The notes under the pieces: generated by a model
Database searches by the model: none
Told to the model about the DNA's origin: nothing
Seen by the model: only the letters and a program-made list of their open reading frames with translations
Part shown: positions 29,523 through 38,450 of the stretch, one piece after another
Numbering within the stretch: position 1 is the stretch's first letter
Layout of the letters: each line of letters starts with the position of its first letter
Translations under genes and position numbers: made by a program
Assembly (NCBI GenBank): GCA_014378065.1
Contig: JACMOK010000054.1
Location: 22,463 to 86,462 of the forward strand
Length of the DNA: 64,000 nt
Reading direction: 5' to 3'
From: Flavobacterium sp.
GTDB lineage: Bacteria; Bacteroidota; Bacteroidia; Flavobacteriales; Flavobacteriaceae

Positions 29523-31181
29523 ATGTGGAATAAACACCCAAAAGCATTGCCCTATTTATTTTTATCCGAAATGTGGGAGCGTTTTGGATATTACTTAATG
29601 ATAGGTATTTTTACGTTGTATCTCAAAGATGTCGAAGCTGGATTTGCTATGACCGAGAAAGAAGCAGCGGATTTATACGGCACTTTTATCGCGCTGGTAT
29701 TTTTAACCCCTTTTATTGGCGGGTTGGTTGCTGATCGGTATCTTGGCTACAAAAACGCTATCGTTATCGGCGGGATATTAATGGGCATCGGCTATTTGAT
29801 GATGGGTGTACACAATATTACAGTGCTTTATATTGCCATGACTTTTGTAATTGTTGGGAACGGTTTTTTTAAACCCAACATTTCCACCTTGCTTGGCAAC
29901 TTCTATTCAAATGAAGAATTTAAGGATAAGAAAGACGAAGGATACAATATTTTCTACATGGGAATTAACGTAGGTGCCTTTATCTGTAATTTTTTTGGCG
30001 CCGCATTGCAGATTTTGCTCGGATGGCAATATGCTTTTATGGCAGCCGGAGTGGGCATGTTTATTGGCGTTGTAGTATTCTTATTAGGAACAAAACATTA
30101 CAAAGGCTACGATCATAAGAAAGGAACTCAGGAAAACGATATGCCTTTTTATAAAATTGTATTGTTCATTTTGTTGCCGTCAGTAGTGTTTGGGGTAATA
30201 GGATGGTTTCTTAAAGGTGTCGCATCTGAAGCAAATCCGAACAGTTATATTTTTGGATCGGATAGTACTGATGCTTTTATTTTTGCGTGTATTCCGGTCA
30301 TTTTCTTTTATGCCAGCCTTTATTTTAAAGCCAAGGCTCACGAAAAGAGACCGATCGGTGCGCTACTTGCCATATTTGCCGTCGTCATTTTATTCTGGGC
30401 AGTTTTTAAACTTAACGGATCTGCGTTGACAACATGGGCTGACCGCTATACAGATAGGGCAATAACCGGAACAACACAAACTGTATTTAGCGGATTAAAA
30501 TTAGCGAAGGAGGTTGAATTTAAAAAGGACACCGTAGAATTGTATGATGCGAGTTTTCGATTGCAAAAGGAAAATGGCGTGGTTAAAAAAGAAGTCAATT
30601 ATCCTTTATATTTCAGAAACGTAGCCAAAGATAAAAGGCCGGCCGAAGGTTCGAAGGTTTATTTATGGGCTACCAATTTAAGCCAGTCCATTAATCCAGG
30701 TTGGGTAATTATTTTAACACCCTTGATGGTAGCCTTCTTTACCTATTTGCGCAGCAGAAAAAAAGAACCTTCCACACCCACAAAAATAGCTTTTGGCTTA
30801 TTGATTTCGGCATTGTCGGTTTTGGTGATGGTGGCTGCGGTAAAAATGGGTGGCAACGGAATAGAAAAAGTAAGTGTTTGGTGGTTGGTTGCCAATTATG
30901 GAATTATCACTATTGGAGAACTGTTTTTGAGTCCGATGGGACTATCAGTTGTCTCAAAATTAAGCCCGACCAATATTACTTCTTTAATGATGGGCGGTTG
31001 GTTTTTATCAACATCAATAGGAAATAAATTGAGCGGTGTCTTGGCTAGTCTTTGGGATACTTACGAGGATAAAACGGACTTCTTTTGGATTAATTTCTCA
31101 TTATTAATGTTTGCAACCCTTATGATGTTTGCCTTGTTGAAAAAACTCAATGCGGTAATGAAAGAATCAGGAATTAATTAG
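29523..31181 (+). CDS. POT/PTR family peptide MFS transporter (paralog 2)
   Basis: LSEMWERFGYYLMIGIFTLYL, GNGFFKPNISTLLGNFY, SPMGLSVVSKLSP; carries an extra soluble insertion. Confidence 0.93.
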   Translation: MWNKHPKALPYLFLSEMWERFGYYLMIGIFTLYLKDVEAGFAMTEKEAADLYGTFIALVFLTPFIGGLVADRYLGYKNAIVIGGILMGIGYLMMGVHNITVLYIAMTFVIVGNGFFKPNISTLLGNFYSNEEFKDKKDEGYNIFYMGINVGAFICNFFGAALQILLGWQYAFMAAGVGMFIGVVVFLLGTKHYKGYDHKKGTQENDMPFYKIVLFILLPSVVFGVIGWFLKGVASEANPNSYIFGSDSTDAFIFACIPVIFFYASLYFKAKAHEKRPIGALLAIFAVVILFWAVFKLNGSALTTWADRYTDRAITGTTQTVFSGLKLAKEVEFKKDTVELYDASFRLQKENGVVKKEVNYPLYFRNVAKDKRPAEGSKVYLWATNLSQSINPGWVIILTPLMVAFFTYLRSRKKEPSTPTKIAFGLLISALSVLVMVAAVKMGGNGIEKVSVWWLVANYGIITIGELFLSPMGLSVVSKLSPTNITSLMMGGWFLSTSIGNKLSGVLASLWDTYEDKTDFFWINFSLLMFATLMMFALLKKLNAVMKESGIN

Positions 31182-31186
31182 AACTT

Positions 31187-32704
31187 ATGGAACAAATACC
31201 TGTTGCAGATTTAGAACAAATTCAAAATTTCAAAGGAAAATATCCTAAACAATTGTGGTATTTATTTTTTAGTGAAATGTGGGAGCGTTTTTGTTTCTAT
31301 GGTATGCGGGGAATGCTTGTTATTTTCATGGTCAATCAGTTGCTGATGAATGATGAGGTGGCAAACCTTCAGTATGGCGCCACGCAAGCTTTTGTATATG
31401 CATTTACCTTTATAGGCGGATTGTTTGCGGATAAAATTTTAGGTTACCGGAAATCGTTGTTTTGGGGAGGAATCTTAATGATTGTTGGGAGTATAATCTT
31501 GGCGATTGATCCCAAGCAATTTTTCTTTATCGGAATCAGTTTTACCATTATTGGGACAGGTTTTTTTAAACCCAATATCTCTACCATGGTAGGAAAATTG
31601 TATAAAAATGATGACAACAGAAGAGATGCAGGATTTTCTTTATTTTATGCCGGAGTCAATCTTGGGGCATTGATTGGCGGATATTTGTGTATAGCTGTTG
31701 CAAACGGAACGTTACTCGCCTCGGTGGTTCCCGAAAATTTAAGATGGAATGTCGCTTTCGGATTTGCAGCCCTAGTCATGGTCATAAGTTTGCTAACCTT
31801 CGTTCAGACCCAAAAGTCATTAGGCGAGATTGGAATTTCGCCCTTGTTGCACATTACTCAGGGCAAAAGAAAAACCTATGAAATCATCACTTACATCGGT
31901 TCAGTAGCTATTGTTCCGATTATTATATTGTTGGTGTCCAACTCAGGTTATACTGATTTGTTCATGTATATTATTGGCCCTTGTTCGCTATTGTATCTGC
32001 TTTATGAAATGAGAAATTTCTCTCTTAGTGAAAAAAAGAAACTGATCGCAGCGTTGGTTTTTATTTTGTTCTCGATCGTCTTTTGGGCATTTTTTGAACA
32101 AAGCGGAGGATCCCTAAGTTTGTTCGCCGCACATAATCTTAATAACACGGTGCTGGGCATTCCATTGGATCCCAATGGCGTGAACAATTCGGCGAATTCT
32201 CTCTTTGTAATTATTTTTGCTGCACTGGTTGGCATGGTTTGGCTGTGGATGGCAAAAAGGAAAATAGAACCCAATACGCTCGTAAAATTCGGACTTGGTT
32301 TTTTATTTTTGGCGGGCGGCTTCTATATTTTCTATTACACTAAGTTTTTCGCCGATTCCAATGGATACACTTCACTGGATTTATTTACCTTTGGCTGGTT
32401 CATTATTACCTTTGGAGAGCTTTGCTTGTCGCCAATAGGGATGTCAATTATGACCAAATTGTCGCCTGCCAAGTTGCAAGCAGTCATGATGGGAATGTGG
32501 TTTTTGGCCAGTGCTTATGGCCAATATTTTGCCGGATTGTTAGGAGCCAATATCGCCAGTGCGTCGGAAAATGCATCCAATATCGATAAACTAATCGTAT
32601 ATGCAGACGGTTACAAGCAATTATCGCTATATGCTTTGATTGCGGGAGTCTTATTGATTGTAATCTCGCCTTGGGTTAAAAAACTGATGCAGGATGTCAA
32701 ATAA
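31187..32704 (+). CDS. POT/PTR family peptide MFS transporter (paralog 3)
   Basis: FFSEMWERFCFYGMRGMLVIFMV, GTGFFKPNISTMVGKLY, FWAFFEQSGGSLSLFA, SPIGMSIMTKLSPAKLQ. Confidence 0.95.
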   Translation: MEQIPVADLEQIQNFKGKYPKQLWYLFFSEMWERFCFYGMRGMLVIFMVNQLLMNDEVANLQYGATQAFVYAFTFIGGLFADKILGYRKSLFWGGILMIVGSIILAIDPKQFFFIGISFTIIGTGFFKPNISTMVGKLYKNDDNRRDAGFSLFYAGVNLGALIGGYLCIAVANGTLLASVVPENLRWNVAFGFAALVMVISLLTFVQTQKSLGEIGISPLLHITQGKRKTYEIITYIGSVAIVPIIILLVSNSGYTDLFMYIIGPCSLLYLLYEMRNFSLSEKKKLIAALVFILFSIVFWAFFEQSGGSLSLFAAHNLNNTVLGIPLDPNGVNNSANSLFVIIFAALVGMVWLWMAKRKIEPNTLVKFGLGFLFLAGGFYIFYYTKFFADSNGYTSLDLFTFGWFIITFGELCLSPIGMSIMTKLSPAKLQAVMMGMWFLASAYGQYFAGLLGANIASASENASNIDKLIVYADGYKQLSLYALIAGVLLIVISPWVKKLMQDVK

Positions 32705-32757
32705 AACCTTTTGGAATTCGGCACTATTTTTGAAAATAAAAATTTAAAATAATAAAA

Positions 32758-33222
32758 ATGAGAAAAACGTTAATTACCTTATTTCTTGTCGTCGGTTCGA
32801 TGACAATTCAAGCTCAGGAACTTGCATGGGAAACCAATTTAGAAAAGGCCGCGAAAGTAGCTATCCAAACTAAAAAACCATTACTATTATTTTTTACCGG
32901 TAGCGACTGGTGCGGATGGTGCATCCGGTTGCAAAAAGAAGTACTAAAAACACCCGAATTTGCGGTTTGGGCAAAAGAAAATGTGGTTTTAGTAGAATTG
33001 GACTTTCCGAGGAGAAGTCCGCAACTTCCAGATATACAAAAACAGAACATGGAATTGCAGCAGGTTTTTGAAGTCAGAGGGTATCCAACGGTTTGGTTGG
33101 CTACACCATCCAAGAAAGACGGAAAAATCAATCTGGATAAGTTAGGAAGTACCGGATATGTGGCCGGTGGTCCTTTAAAATGGCTGGAAGCAGCAAATCA
33201 GATTCTTGCCGTAAAAAAATAA
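32758..33222 (+). CDS. Secreted thioredoxin-family protein
   Basis: Signal peptide, then KKPLLLFFTGSDWCGWCIRLQKEVLKTPEF with CxxC (CGWC) and cis-Pro GYPTVWL. Confidence 0.9.
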   Translation: MRKTLITLFLVVGSMTIQAQELAWETNLEKAAKVAIQTKKPLLLFFTGSDWCGWCIRLQKEVLKTPEFAVWAKENVVLVELDFPRRSPQLPDIQKQNMELQQVFEVRGYPTVWLATPSKKDGKINLDKLGSTGYVAGGPLKWLEAANQILAVKK

Positions 33223-33225
33223 AAC

Positions 33226-35250
33226 CTATTGTAGTCTATAAAATCCCTTTTCAGCTGTGGCGTGAAAAGGGATTTTTGCTTTCTGACACGTGCCCTGCCA
33301 ACGGTTGACCGCAGATTTAAAGTTGGATCCGTCCGCGACGACCATAGTAGGTTTGCAAGTCAGCAACACCCGCTCCAGGTTTATTTTCGGCGATTGTCGT
33401 ATCACCACAATATCGGGATGCACATTTTTGGGATAAACGCCTAAACTATCAATAACAATTATTTTTTTACCATTAAAATAAGCCACATTTTTTAACGGTT
33501 TCTGATTTTGTATTGTGCAAAAATTAGCAATCAAATAAGATTTTAACAGCTTGTTTTCTGTCGTCGGTTGGTTAGAATATACGGTGACGTCGAATCCATC
33601 TCTCTCTGCGATTAACGTCGACTTTTTGCTGTTAAAAACAATCCACTCTTTTTGGTTTTGTGCCGACCATTTTGAAACAATGTAACTTGACTGAAAAATA
33701 AAAAGGCACACGATTGCCACAATTCCCTTTTTAAAATTCGGTTTTTCAAAGAAAATTAAAATTGAAAACAGCAAGGCGTAGAGGCCTAAAAGCATGTAGG
33801 AATTGAATGAAATATCTTGAATGATAAATGTTTTGAAAGAGGCAATCCAGTGGATCATTTTATTTAAAATCCAAACGCTCCATTCTAATAATTGCGAGAG
33901 TACAACAGGAATAAAATTGAACGCTGCCATTACCATTACTAGTAGTCCCAGTCCCATAATAATACTAAGAAACGGAATTACTATCAAATTGGTTGCAAAG
34001 AATAAACCTGGAAACTGGTGAAAATAATAAATGCTTAATGGCAATGTGCCCATTTGTGCTGCTAGCGAAACGGTCAAAATCTCCCAAAAGTATTTTACGA
34101 CTTTGTTATCAGGAGCCCAAAGTTTACTCAAAATCGGTTGCCACCAAAGAATAAAAAATAACGCCACATAACTCAATTGAAATCCAACATCAAACAAAAA
34201 GGAAGGTTCAAATAGCAATATTAAAAAGGCTGAGACTAGTAAAGTATGGAAAACGTTGGTTTTTCTTTTCAAATGCATTCCTAAAGCGACAAAGGAAAAC
34301 ATAGTAACCGACCGAATTACAGAAGGCGAGAGTCCTGCCAGAATGGCAAATCCCCATAAGGAAAATAATACAATGCCTAATTTTAGCCATGAAGCACTTC
34401 TGCTGTTGGGCAAATAGCGCAATAAGAAGTTTAAGAATAGCAACAAAAATCCGACATGTAATCCTGAAACCGACAGAATATGAATCGCACCTGCCACCTG
34501 GTAGTCATACAAGATTTCAGGATCAATATCTTGTTGTTGTCCTAAAATTAAAGCGGCAATGATGTTAAGTTCGGTAGTCCGAAACCCGCTGCTGTCAAGA
34601 TTTGTTAGAATTCTGTTTCGCAACGCATCAGAATAATAAAAAGCATCCTGCTCTACGAATTTCTTGGCACTGACGGCATCGTTAGAAGGATACATTTGCG
34701 CCAAAACAGATTTGTTGATTAAATATTCGCCATAATCAAACTGGTTGGGGTTTTGGGGTCGTTTGTGTTTGAAAATCGTTCCTTTAATCTGAAGCTGGTT
34801 TCCAATGCAAAATGTGTTTTTAAATTGATTTTTATTTAAATTGATTATTATTTTTCCTGAGCTTTCAAGCCCATCAATACGCTGTACCAAGGCAATGTAA
34901 CGAACCTGATCGGAACTACTTTTTAGCTTTTCCCGCAACACTACTGAAATGACATGTGTTTCTTGATCTGTTTTAATTTTATGGATGTAGTTGTCTTTTT
35001 GTAAATAATCGTTATGGATAGCCCACGTTGAAAGACCAATACAGAAAGAGAGGCCATAAGCAGCAATTCCAAAATAAAAATTCTGAACGAATTGTTTTCT
35101 AGCATCATAGAAAGCAAAAACCAATATCAGAACGGCAACCGATAGCGCCGAAAACACGAGCTCAGGGCTGAACTTCTCATTGTGGGCCAACCAAATCCCC
35201 ACTACAAACCATAAGGTGATTTTCGCTAAAGGAAATTGCAATACTTTCAT
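33226..35250 (-). CDS. comEC: ComEC/Rec2-type competence protein
   Basis: DUF4131-like N-terminus, then HILSVSGLHVGFLLLFLNFLLR, GLSPSVIRSVTMFSFVALG, FDVGFQLSYVALFFILWWQP. Confidence 0.9.
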   Translation of the reverse strand: MKVLQFPLAKITLWFVVGIWLAHNEKFSPELVFSALSVAVLILVFAFYDARKQFVQNFYFGIAAYGLSFCIGLSTWAIHNDYLQKDNYIHKIKTDQETHVISVVLREKLKSSSDQVRYIALVQRIDGLESSGKIIINLNKNQFKNTFCIGNQLQIKGTIFKHKRPQNPNQFDYGEYLINKSVLAQMYPSNDAVSAKKFVEQDAFYYSDALRNRILTNLDSSGFRTTELNIIAALILGQQQDIDPEILYDYQVAGAIHILSVSGLHVGFLLLFLNFLLRYLPNSRSASWLKLGIVLFSLWGFAILAGLSPSVIRSVTMFSFVALGMHLKRKTNVFHTLLVSAFLILLFEPSFLFDVGFQLSYVALFFILWWQPILSKLWAPDNKVVKYFWEILTVSLAAQMGTLPLSIYYFHQFPGLFFATNLIVIPFLSIIMGLGLLVMVMAAFNFIPVVLSQLLEWSVWILNKMIHWIASFKTFIIQDISFNSYMLLGLYALLFSILIFFEKPNFKKGIVAIVCLFIFQSSYIVSKWSAQNQKEWIVFNSKKSTLIAERDGFDVTVYSNQPTTENKLLKSYLIANFCTIQNQKPLKNVAYFNGKKIIVIDSLGVYPKNVHPDIVVIRQSPKINLERVLLTCKPTMVVADGSNFKSAVNRWQGTCQKAKIPFHATAEKGFYRLQ
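33240..33277 (+). terminator. Terminator of the thioredoxin gene, embedded in the convergent comEC 3' coding end
   Basis: AAAATCCCTTTTCA-gctgtggcg-TGAAAAGGGATTTTT: 14-bp perfect stem and T5. Confidence 0.7.
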
Positions 35251-35288
35251 TGGACTAAAGTATTCAATTCTAAAGGAATAAGAAAGTA

Positions 35289-35927
35289 TTACTGTAAAAT
35301 TCTATTGGCTTGGGCAAATGTACGATTGTAATAAGGTTCTTTAGTCGAAGAGATAATCACGCCTTTCTGCGTAGATGAATGGATGAACTTGATTTCATCC
35401 CGCGACACCTCCGTGACCATTCCAACATGGTTGATCACGCTTTTCCCATTGGTTCTAAAAAATATCAGATCGCCTTTTTTGATATCGTCATTATTGAGTT
35501 TTTTACCCACTTTCGCCATATCATTTGACGATCTTGGTAGGGTAATATCGAACTTTTTAAAAGTGCTAAACATTAATCCTGAACAATCAAATCCCCCTTC
35601 TGGCGTCGTTCCTCCGGTGCGATAACCCGCGCCCAAATTTTGCGAGGCCGAGTTGATCAATTGCCGAATCATATAGTTGGAATGGTCCACATTAATCACA
35701 TAATCTTCAGCATTGCTATCGTCGAGACGAATTTTTTTATCGGCCTCTTTAATTTCCAGTGGCTTGGAAACATTTTTAGGATTGGGTTTAACTACAATTC
35801 TTTTGTTTTCGGATGTTTTGTAAAGCCCTTTTTTCTGGGCTTCGTTTTTTGATGTAATGATGTTCGCGGTGGGTTTGCAACTCGCAAAAAAAAGCATTAA
35901 CAACAGTAAGGTAGAGACATGTTTCAA
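35289..35927 (-). CDS. NlpC/P60-family cell wall hydrolase lipoprotein
   Basis: Lipobox FFASCKP; TGGTTPEGGFDCSGLMFSTF, GDLIFFRTNGKSVINHVGMVTEV, FIHSSTQKGV. Confidence 0.92.
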   Translation of the reverse strand: MKHVSTLLLLMLFFASCKPTANIITSKNEAQKKGLYKTSENKRIVVKPNPKNVSKPLEIKEADKKIRLDDSNAEDYVINVDHSNYMIRQLINSASQNLGAGYRTGGTTPEGGFDCSGLMFSTFKKFDITLPRSSNDMAKVGKKLNNDDIKKGDLIFFRTNGKSVINHVGMVTEVSRDEIKFIHSSTQKGVIISSTKEPYYNRTFAQANRILQ

Positions 35928-35943
35928 AAGCAGGGATTTTTTA

Positions 35944-35951
35944 CAAATTTA
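35944..35951 (-). promoter_or_regulatory. -7 promoter element for the NlpC/P60 gene
   Basis: Minus strand TAAATTTG 16 nt upstream of the ATG. Confidence 0.4.
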
Positions 35952-35973
35952 AACAATTATATGCTAAACGAAA

Positions 35974-37086
35974 TTATCTTAAACTTCGTACAATCAACTG
36001 TGCCGTTTTTTCACTCGCACCCATGCCGCCCAATTTTTGCTCTAGCGTATCGTATTGTTTTAAAAGAGCACTTCGATAAGTGGGATCCAGCAGTTTTTCG
36101 AGTTCAGTTTTAATGTTTTCGGGATTGCAGTGTTCCTGAATCAATTCGGCCACCACTTGCTGATCCATAATTAAATTGACTAACGAAATATATTTTAAAG
36201 TAAGGAGGCGTTTGGCAATTTGGTAAGAAGCCCAGCTGCCTTTGTAGCAAACTACTTCTGGCACTTTAAACAATGCAGTTTCTAAGGTCGCCGTTCCTGA
36301 TGTGACCAGCGCTGCGGTAGCATGGCTCAGTAAATCGTAGGTTTTATTTGAAATAAAACGGACATTTTTATTTTTTAAAAACGGAGCATAAAAACCGTGC
36401 TCTTGGCTGGGCGCACCCGCAATAACAAATTGATAGCCCGGGAAAGTATCTACCACGCTAAGCATCACCGACAACATTTTTGTAATTTCTTGTTTTCTAC
36501 TTCCCGGAAGGACCGCAATGATAGGTTTTTCATCGAGTTGGTTTTCCTTTCTAAACGTGATTTCATCGCTGACGTTCCGGCTGTGAATAGCATCAATTAA
36601 TGGGTGTCCGACAAAATCTACAGGAAACTGATGTTTCTTTTCATAAAAATCTTTTTCGAAAGGCAGAATTACATACAATTTATCAAAATCACGTTTTACA
36701 GCAGCAATACGATTTTCTTTCCAAGCCCAGATCTGCGGAGAAATATAATAGTGGGTTGGGATTCCACGAAGTTTTGCCCATTTTGCAATACGCATATTGA
36801 ATCCTGGATAATCAATAAAAATAATCGCATCTGGCTTAAAATGGTCAATGTCTTTTTTACAAAATTGAATGTTGCTCAAGATAGTTTTAAGATTAAAAAC
36901 CACTTCAATAAATCCCATAAACGATAATTCACGGTAATGTTTGACCAAAGTTCCGCCCACGTTTTGCATCAGTTCGCCGCCCCAAAACCGAATCTCAGCG
37001 TTCGTGTCTTCGCGATACAACGCTTTCATCAAATTAGAACCATGCAAATCTCCAGAAGCTTCTCCGGCTATAATGTAGTATTTCAT
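35974..37086 (-). CDS. lpxB: Lipid-A-disaccharide synthase
   Basis: YYIIAGEASGDLHGSNLMKAL, FIDYPGFNMRIAKWAK, YYISPQIWAWKENR, VLPGSRKQEI. Confidence 0.97.
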   Translation of the reverse strand: MKYYIIAGEASGDLHGSNLMKALYREDTNAEIRFWGGELMQNVGGTLVKHYRELSFMGFIEVVFNLKTILSNIQFCKKDIDHFKPDAIIFIDYPGFNMRIAKWAKLRGIPTHYYISPQIWAWKENRIAAVKRDFDKLYVILPFEKDFYEKKHQFPVDFVGHPLIDAIHSRNVSDEITFRKENQLDEKPIIAVLPGSRKQEITKMLSVMLSVVDTFPGYQFVIAGAPSQEHGFYAPFLKNKNVRFISNKTYDLLSHATAALVTSGTATLETALFKVPEVVCYKGSWASYQIAKRLLTLKYISLVNLIMDQQVVAELIQEHCNPENIKTELEKLLDPTYRSALLKQYDTLEQKLGGMGASEKTAQLIVRSLR

Positions 37087-37122
37087 TTTAAAAACTGAAT
37101 ATTGATGGTTTGCTGCGCCGTT

Positions 37123-37395
37123 TTATACAAAAAAGGTAATCACCGTTAACATAATCGTGGCTAAAATGACGCCTCTGGCCATCAAATCTTTATTGAATTT
37201 TAGTAAAACAAAGAAGATCACAACGTTTAAAATAGCACCCAAAGTAATGATTTTCCCCAACAGTCCTTGCGCTTTAAACGTGGCAATGCCATCCATAAAA
37301 TGGTAAGGTGTAAACGCTTCAACGAAAATGAAACTGCCAAACAAAGCCGAAACCATTCCGATGACAACGCCGTAGGCAATATCAATTTTTTTCAT
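37123..37395 (-). CDS. Hypothetical membrane protein (three predicted TM segments)
   Basis: 90 aa hydrophobic protein overlapping the surE end by 14 bp, co-directional with surE and lpxB. Confidence 0.6.
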   Translation of the reverse strand: MKKIDIAYGVVIGMVSALFGSFIFVEAFTPYHFMDGIATFKAQGLLGKIITLGAILNVVIFFVLLKFNKDLMARGVILATIMLTVITFFV

Positions 37396-38164
37396 TTAGT
37401 GTCCAAGTATTTAGTTGTTGTATCGCATGGTGGGCGGTCATGTCAAATTGCACCGGGACTACTGAAATATACCCATTTGCTAAAGCCCACTCATCAGTGT
37501 CTTCGCCCTGGTCCTGGTTTATGAATTCGCCGGTAAGCCAATAGTAATCTTTGCCTTGCGGGGTTTGCCGCTTGTCAAATTTCTCCATCCAAAAGGCTTT
37601 GGCTTGTCGGCATATTTTAATGCCTTTCATTTGTTTTTCTTGGAGTTTCGGGAAATTCACATTCAAAATGGTCCCCGATGGCAAGCCTTTGTCTAAAGTT
37701 TCTAAAGCTATTTTCTTTACAAAAGATTTTACTTGTTCAAAATCGGCATTCCATTCATAATCCAGTAACGAAAATCCAATGGCTGGGATACCTTCAATTC
37801 CGGCCTCTACCGCAGCGCTCATTGTTCCGGAATAAATCACATTGATTGAAGAATTCGATCCATGATTGATGCCAGATACACACAAGTCGGGCTTTTGCTT
37901 AAGAATTTCGCTAATCGCCATTTTCACACAATCAACAGGCGTACCAGAACAATTGTATTCGGTTATTGCTGCATTTTCTGTCGAAATTTTATTGAGATAC
38001 AACATGTTATTCATTGTGATCGCATGCCCCATTGCGCTTTGTGGCTTGTCTGGAGCAACCACCACCACTTGTCCAATTTCCGCCATCACCGAAATCAGGG
38101 CACGAATTCCGGGTGCCGTTATGCCATCATCGTTTGTAACCAAAATCAAAGGTTTTTTTTTCAT
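37382..38164 (-). CDS. surE: 5'/3'-nucleotidase SurE
   Basis: LILVTNDDGITAPGIRALISVM, VVVVAPDKPQSAMGHAIT, CSGTPVDCVKMAI, VSGINHGSNSSINVIYSGTMSAAVEA. Confidence 0.97.
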   Translation of the reverse strand: MKKKPLILVTNDDGITAPGIRALISVMAEIGQVVVVAPDKPQSAMGHAITMNNMLYLNKISTENAAITEYNCSGTPVDCVKMAISEILKQKPDLCVSGINHGSNSSINVIYSGTMSAAVEAGIEGIPAIGFSLLDYEWNADFEQVKSFVKKIALETLDKGLPSGTILNVNFPKLQEKQMKGIKICRQAKAFWMEKFDKRQTPQGKDYYWLTGEFINQDQGEDTDEWALANGYISVVPVQFDMTAHHAIQQLNTWTLNEKN

Positions 38165-38170
38165 TTTTTT

Positions 38171-38257
38171 CTGAAGCTAATTCCTACTATCCGCTCTATC
38201 TTTAGGGTTTTCGCATTAAAAGCGAAAACCCTAAAGGATGCCGCTGCTATTAGGGCT
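38171..38257 (-). repeat. Structured dispersed element, copy 2
   Basis: Minus strand AGCCCTAATAGCAGCGGCATC-CTTTAGGGTTTTCGC-ttttaat-GCGAAAACCCTAAAG-ATAGAGCGGATAGTAGGAATTAGCTTCAG; 15-bp perfect central stem. Confidence 0.8.
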
Positions 38258-38269
38258 ATGGTCTTATTA

Positions 38270-38289
38270 TTAACAATACGTTTTGTTAA
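38270..38289. promoter_or_regulatory. Candidate palindromic operator in the surE/prc divergent region
   Basis: TTAACAATACGTTTTGTTAA, near-perfect 20-bp palindrome centred on ACGT. Confidence 0.35.
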
Positions 38290-38450
38290 CGCCAGTTTAA
38301 ACTGCTTAAATAATACCAGCAAAAATAAGCATTTTTGTCAGGAAGTTGCTAAATTAGCATCTTTAACAAAAAATTAGGTGGTCTAATCTGTGGCCATCTC
38401 GTATTTTATGTAATTTAGTTCAAAAATTAATGCATACAATTGTGGAATAT

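Noticed and set aside
37862-38377. 171-aa plus-strand ORF opposite surE and covering element copy 2
   Set aside because: Antisense to conserved SurE catalytic motifs and passes through a palindromic repeat.
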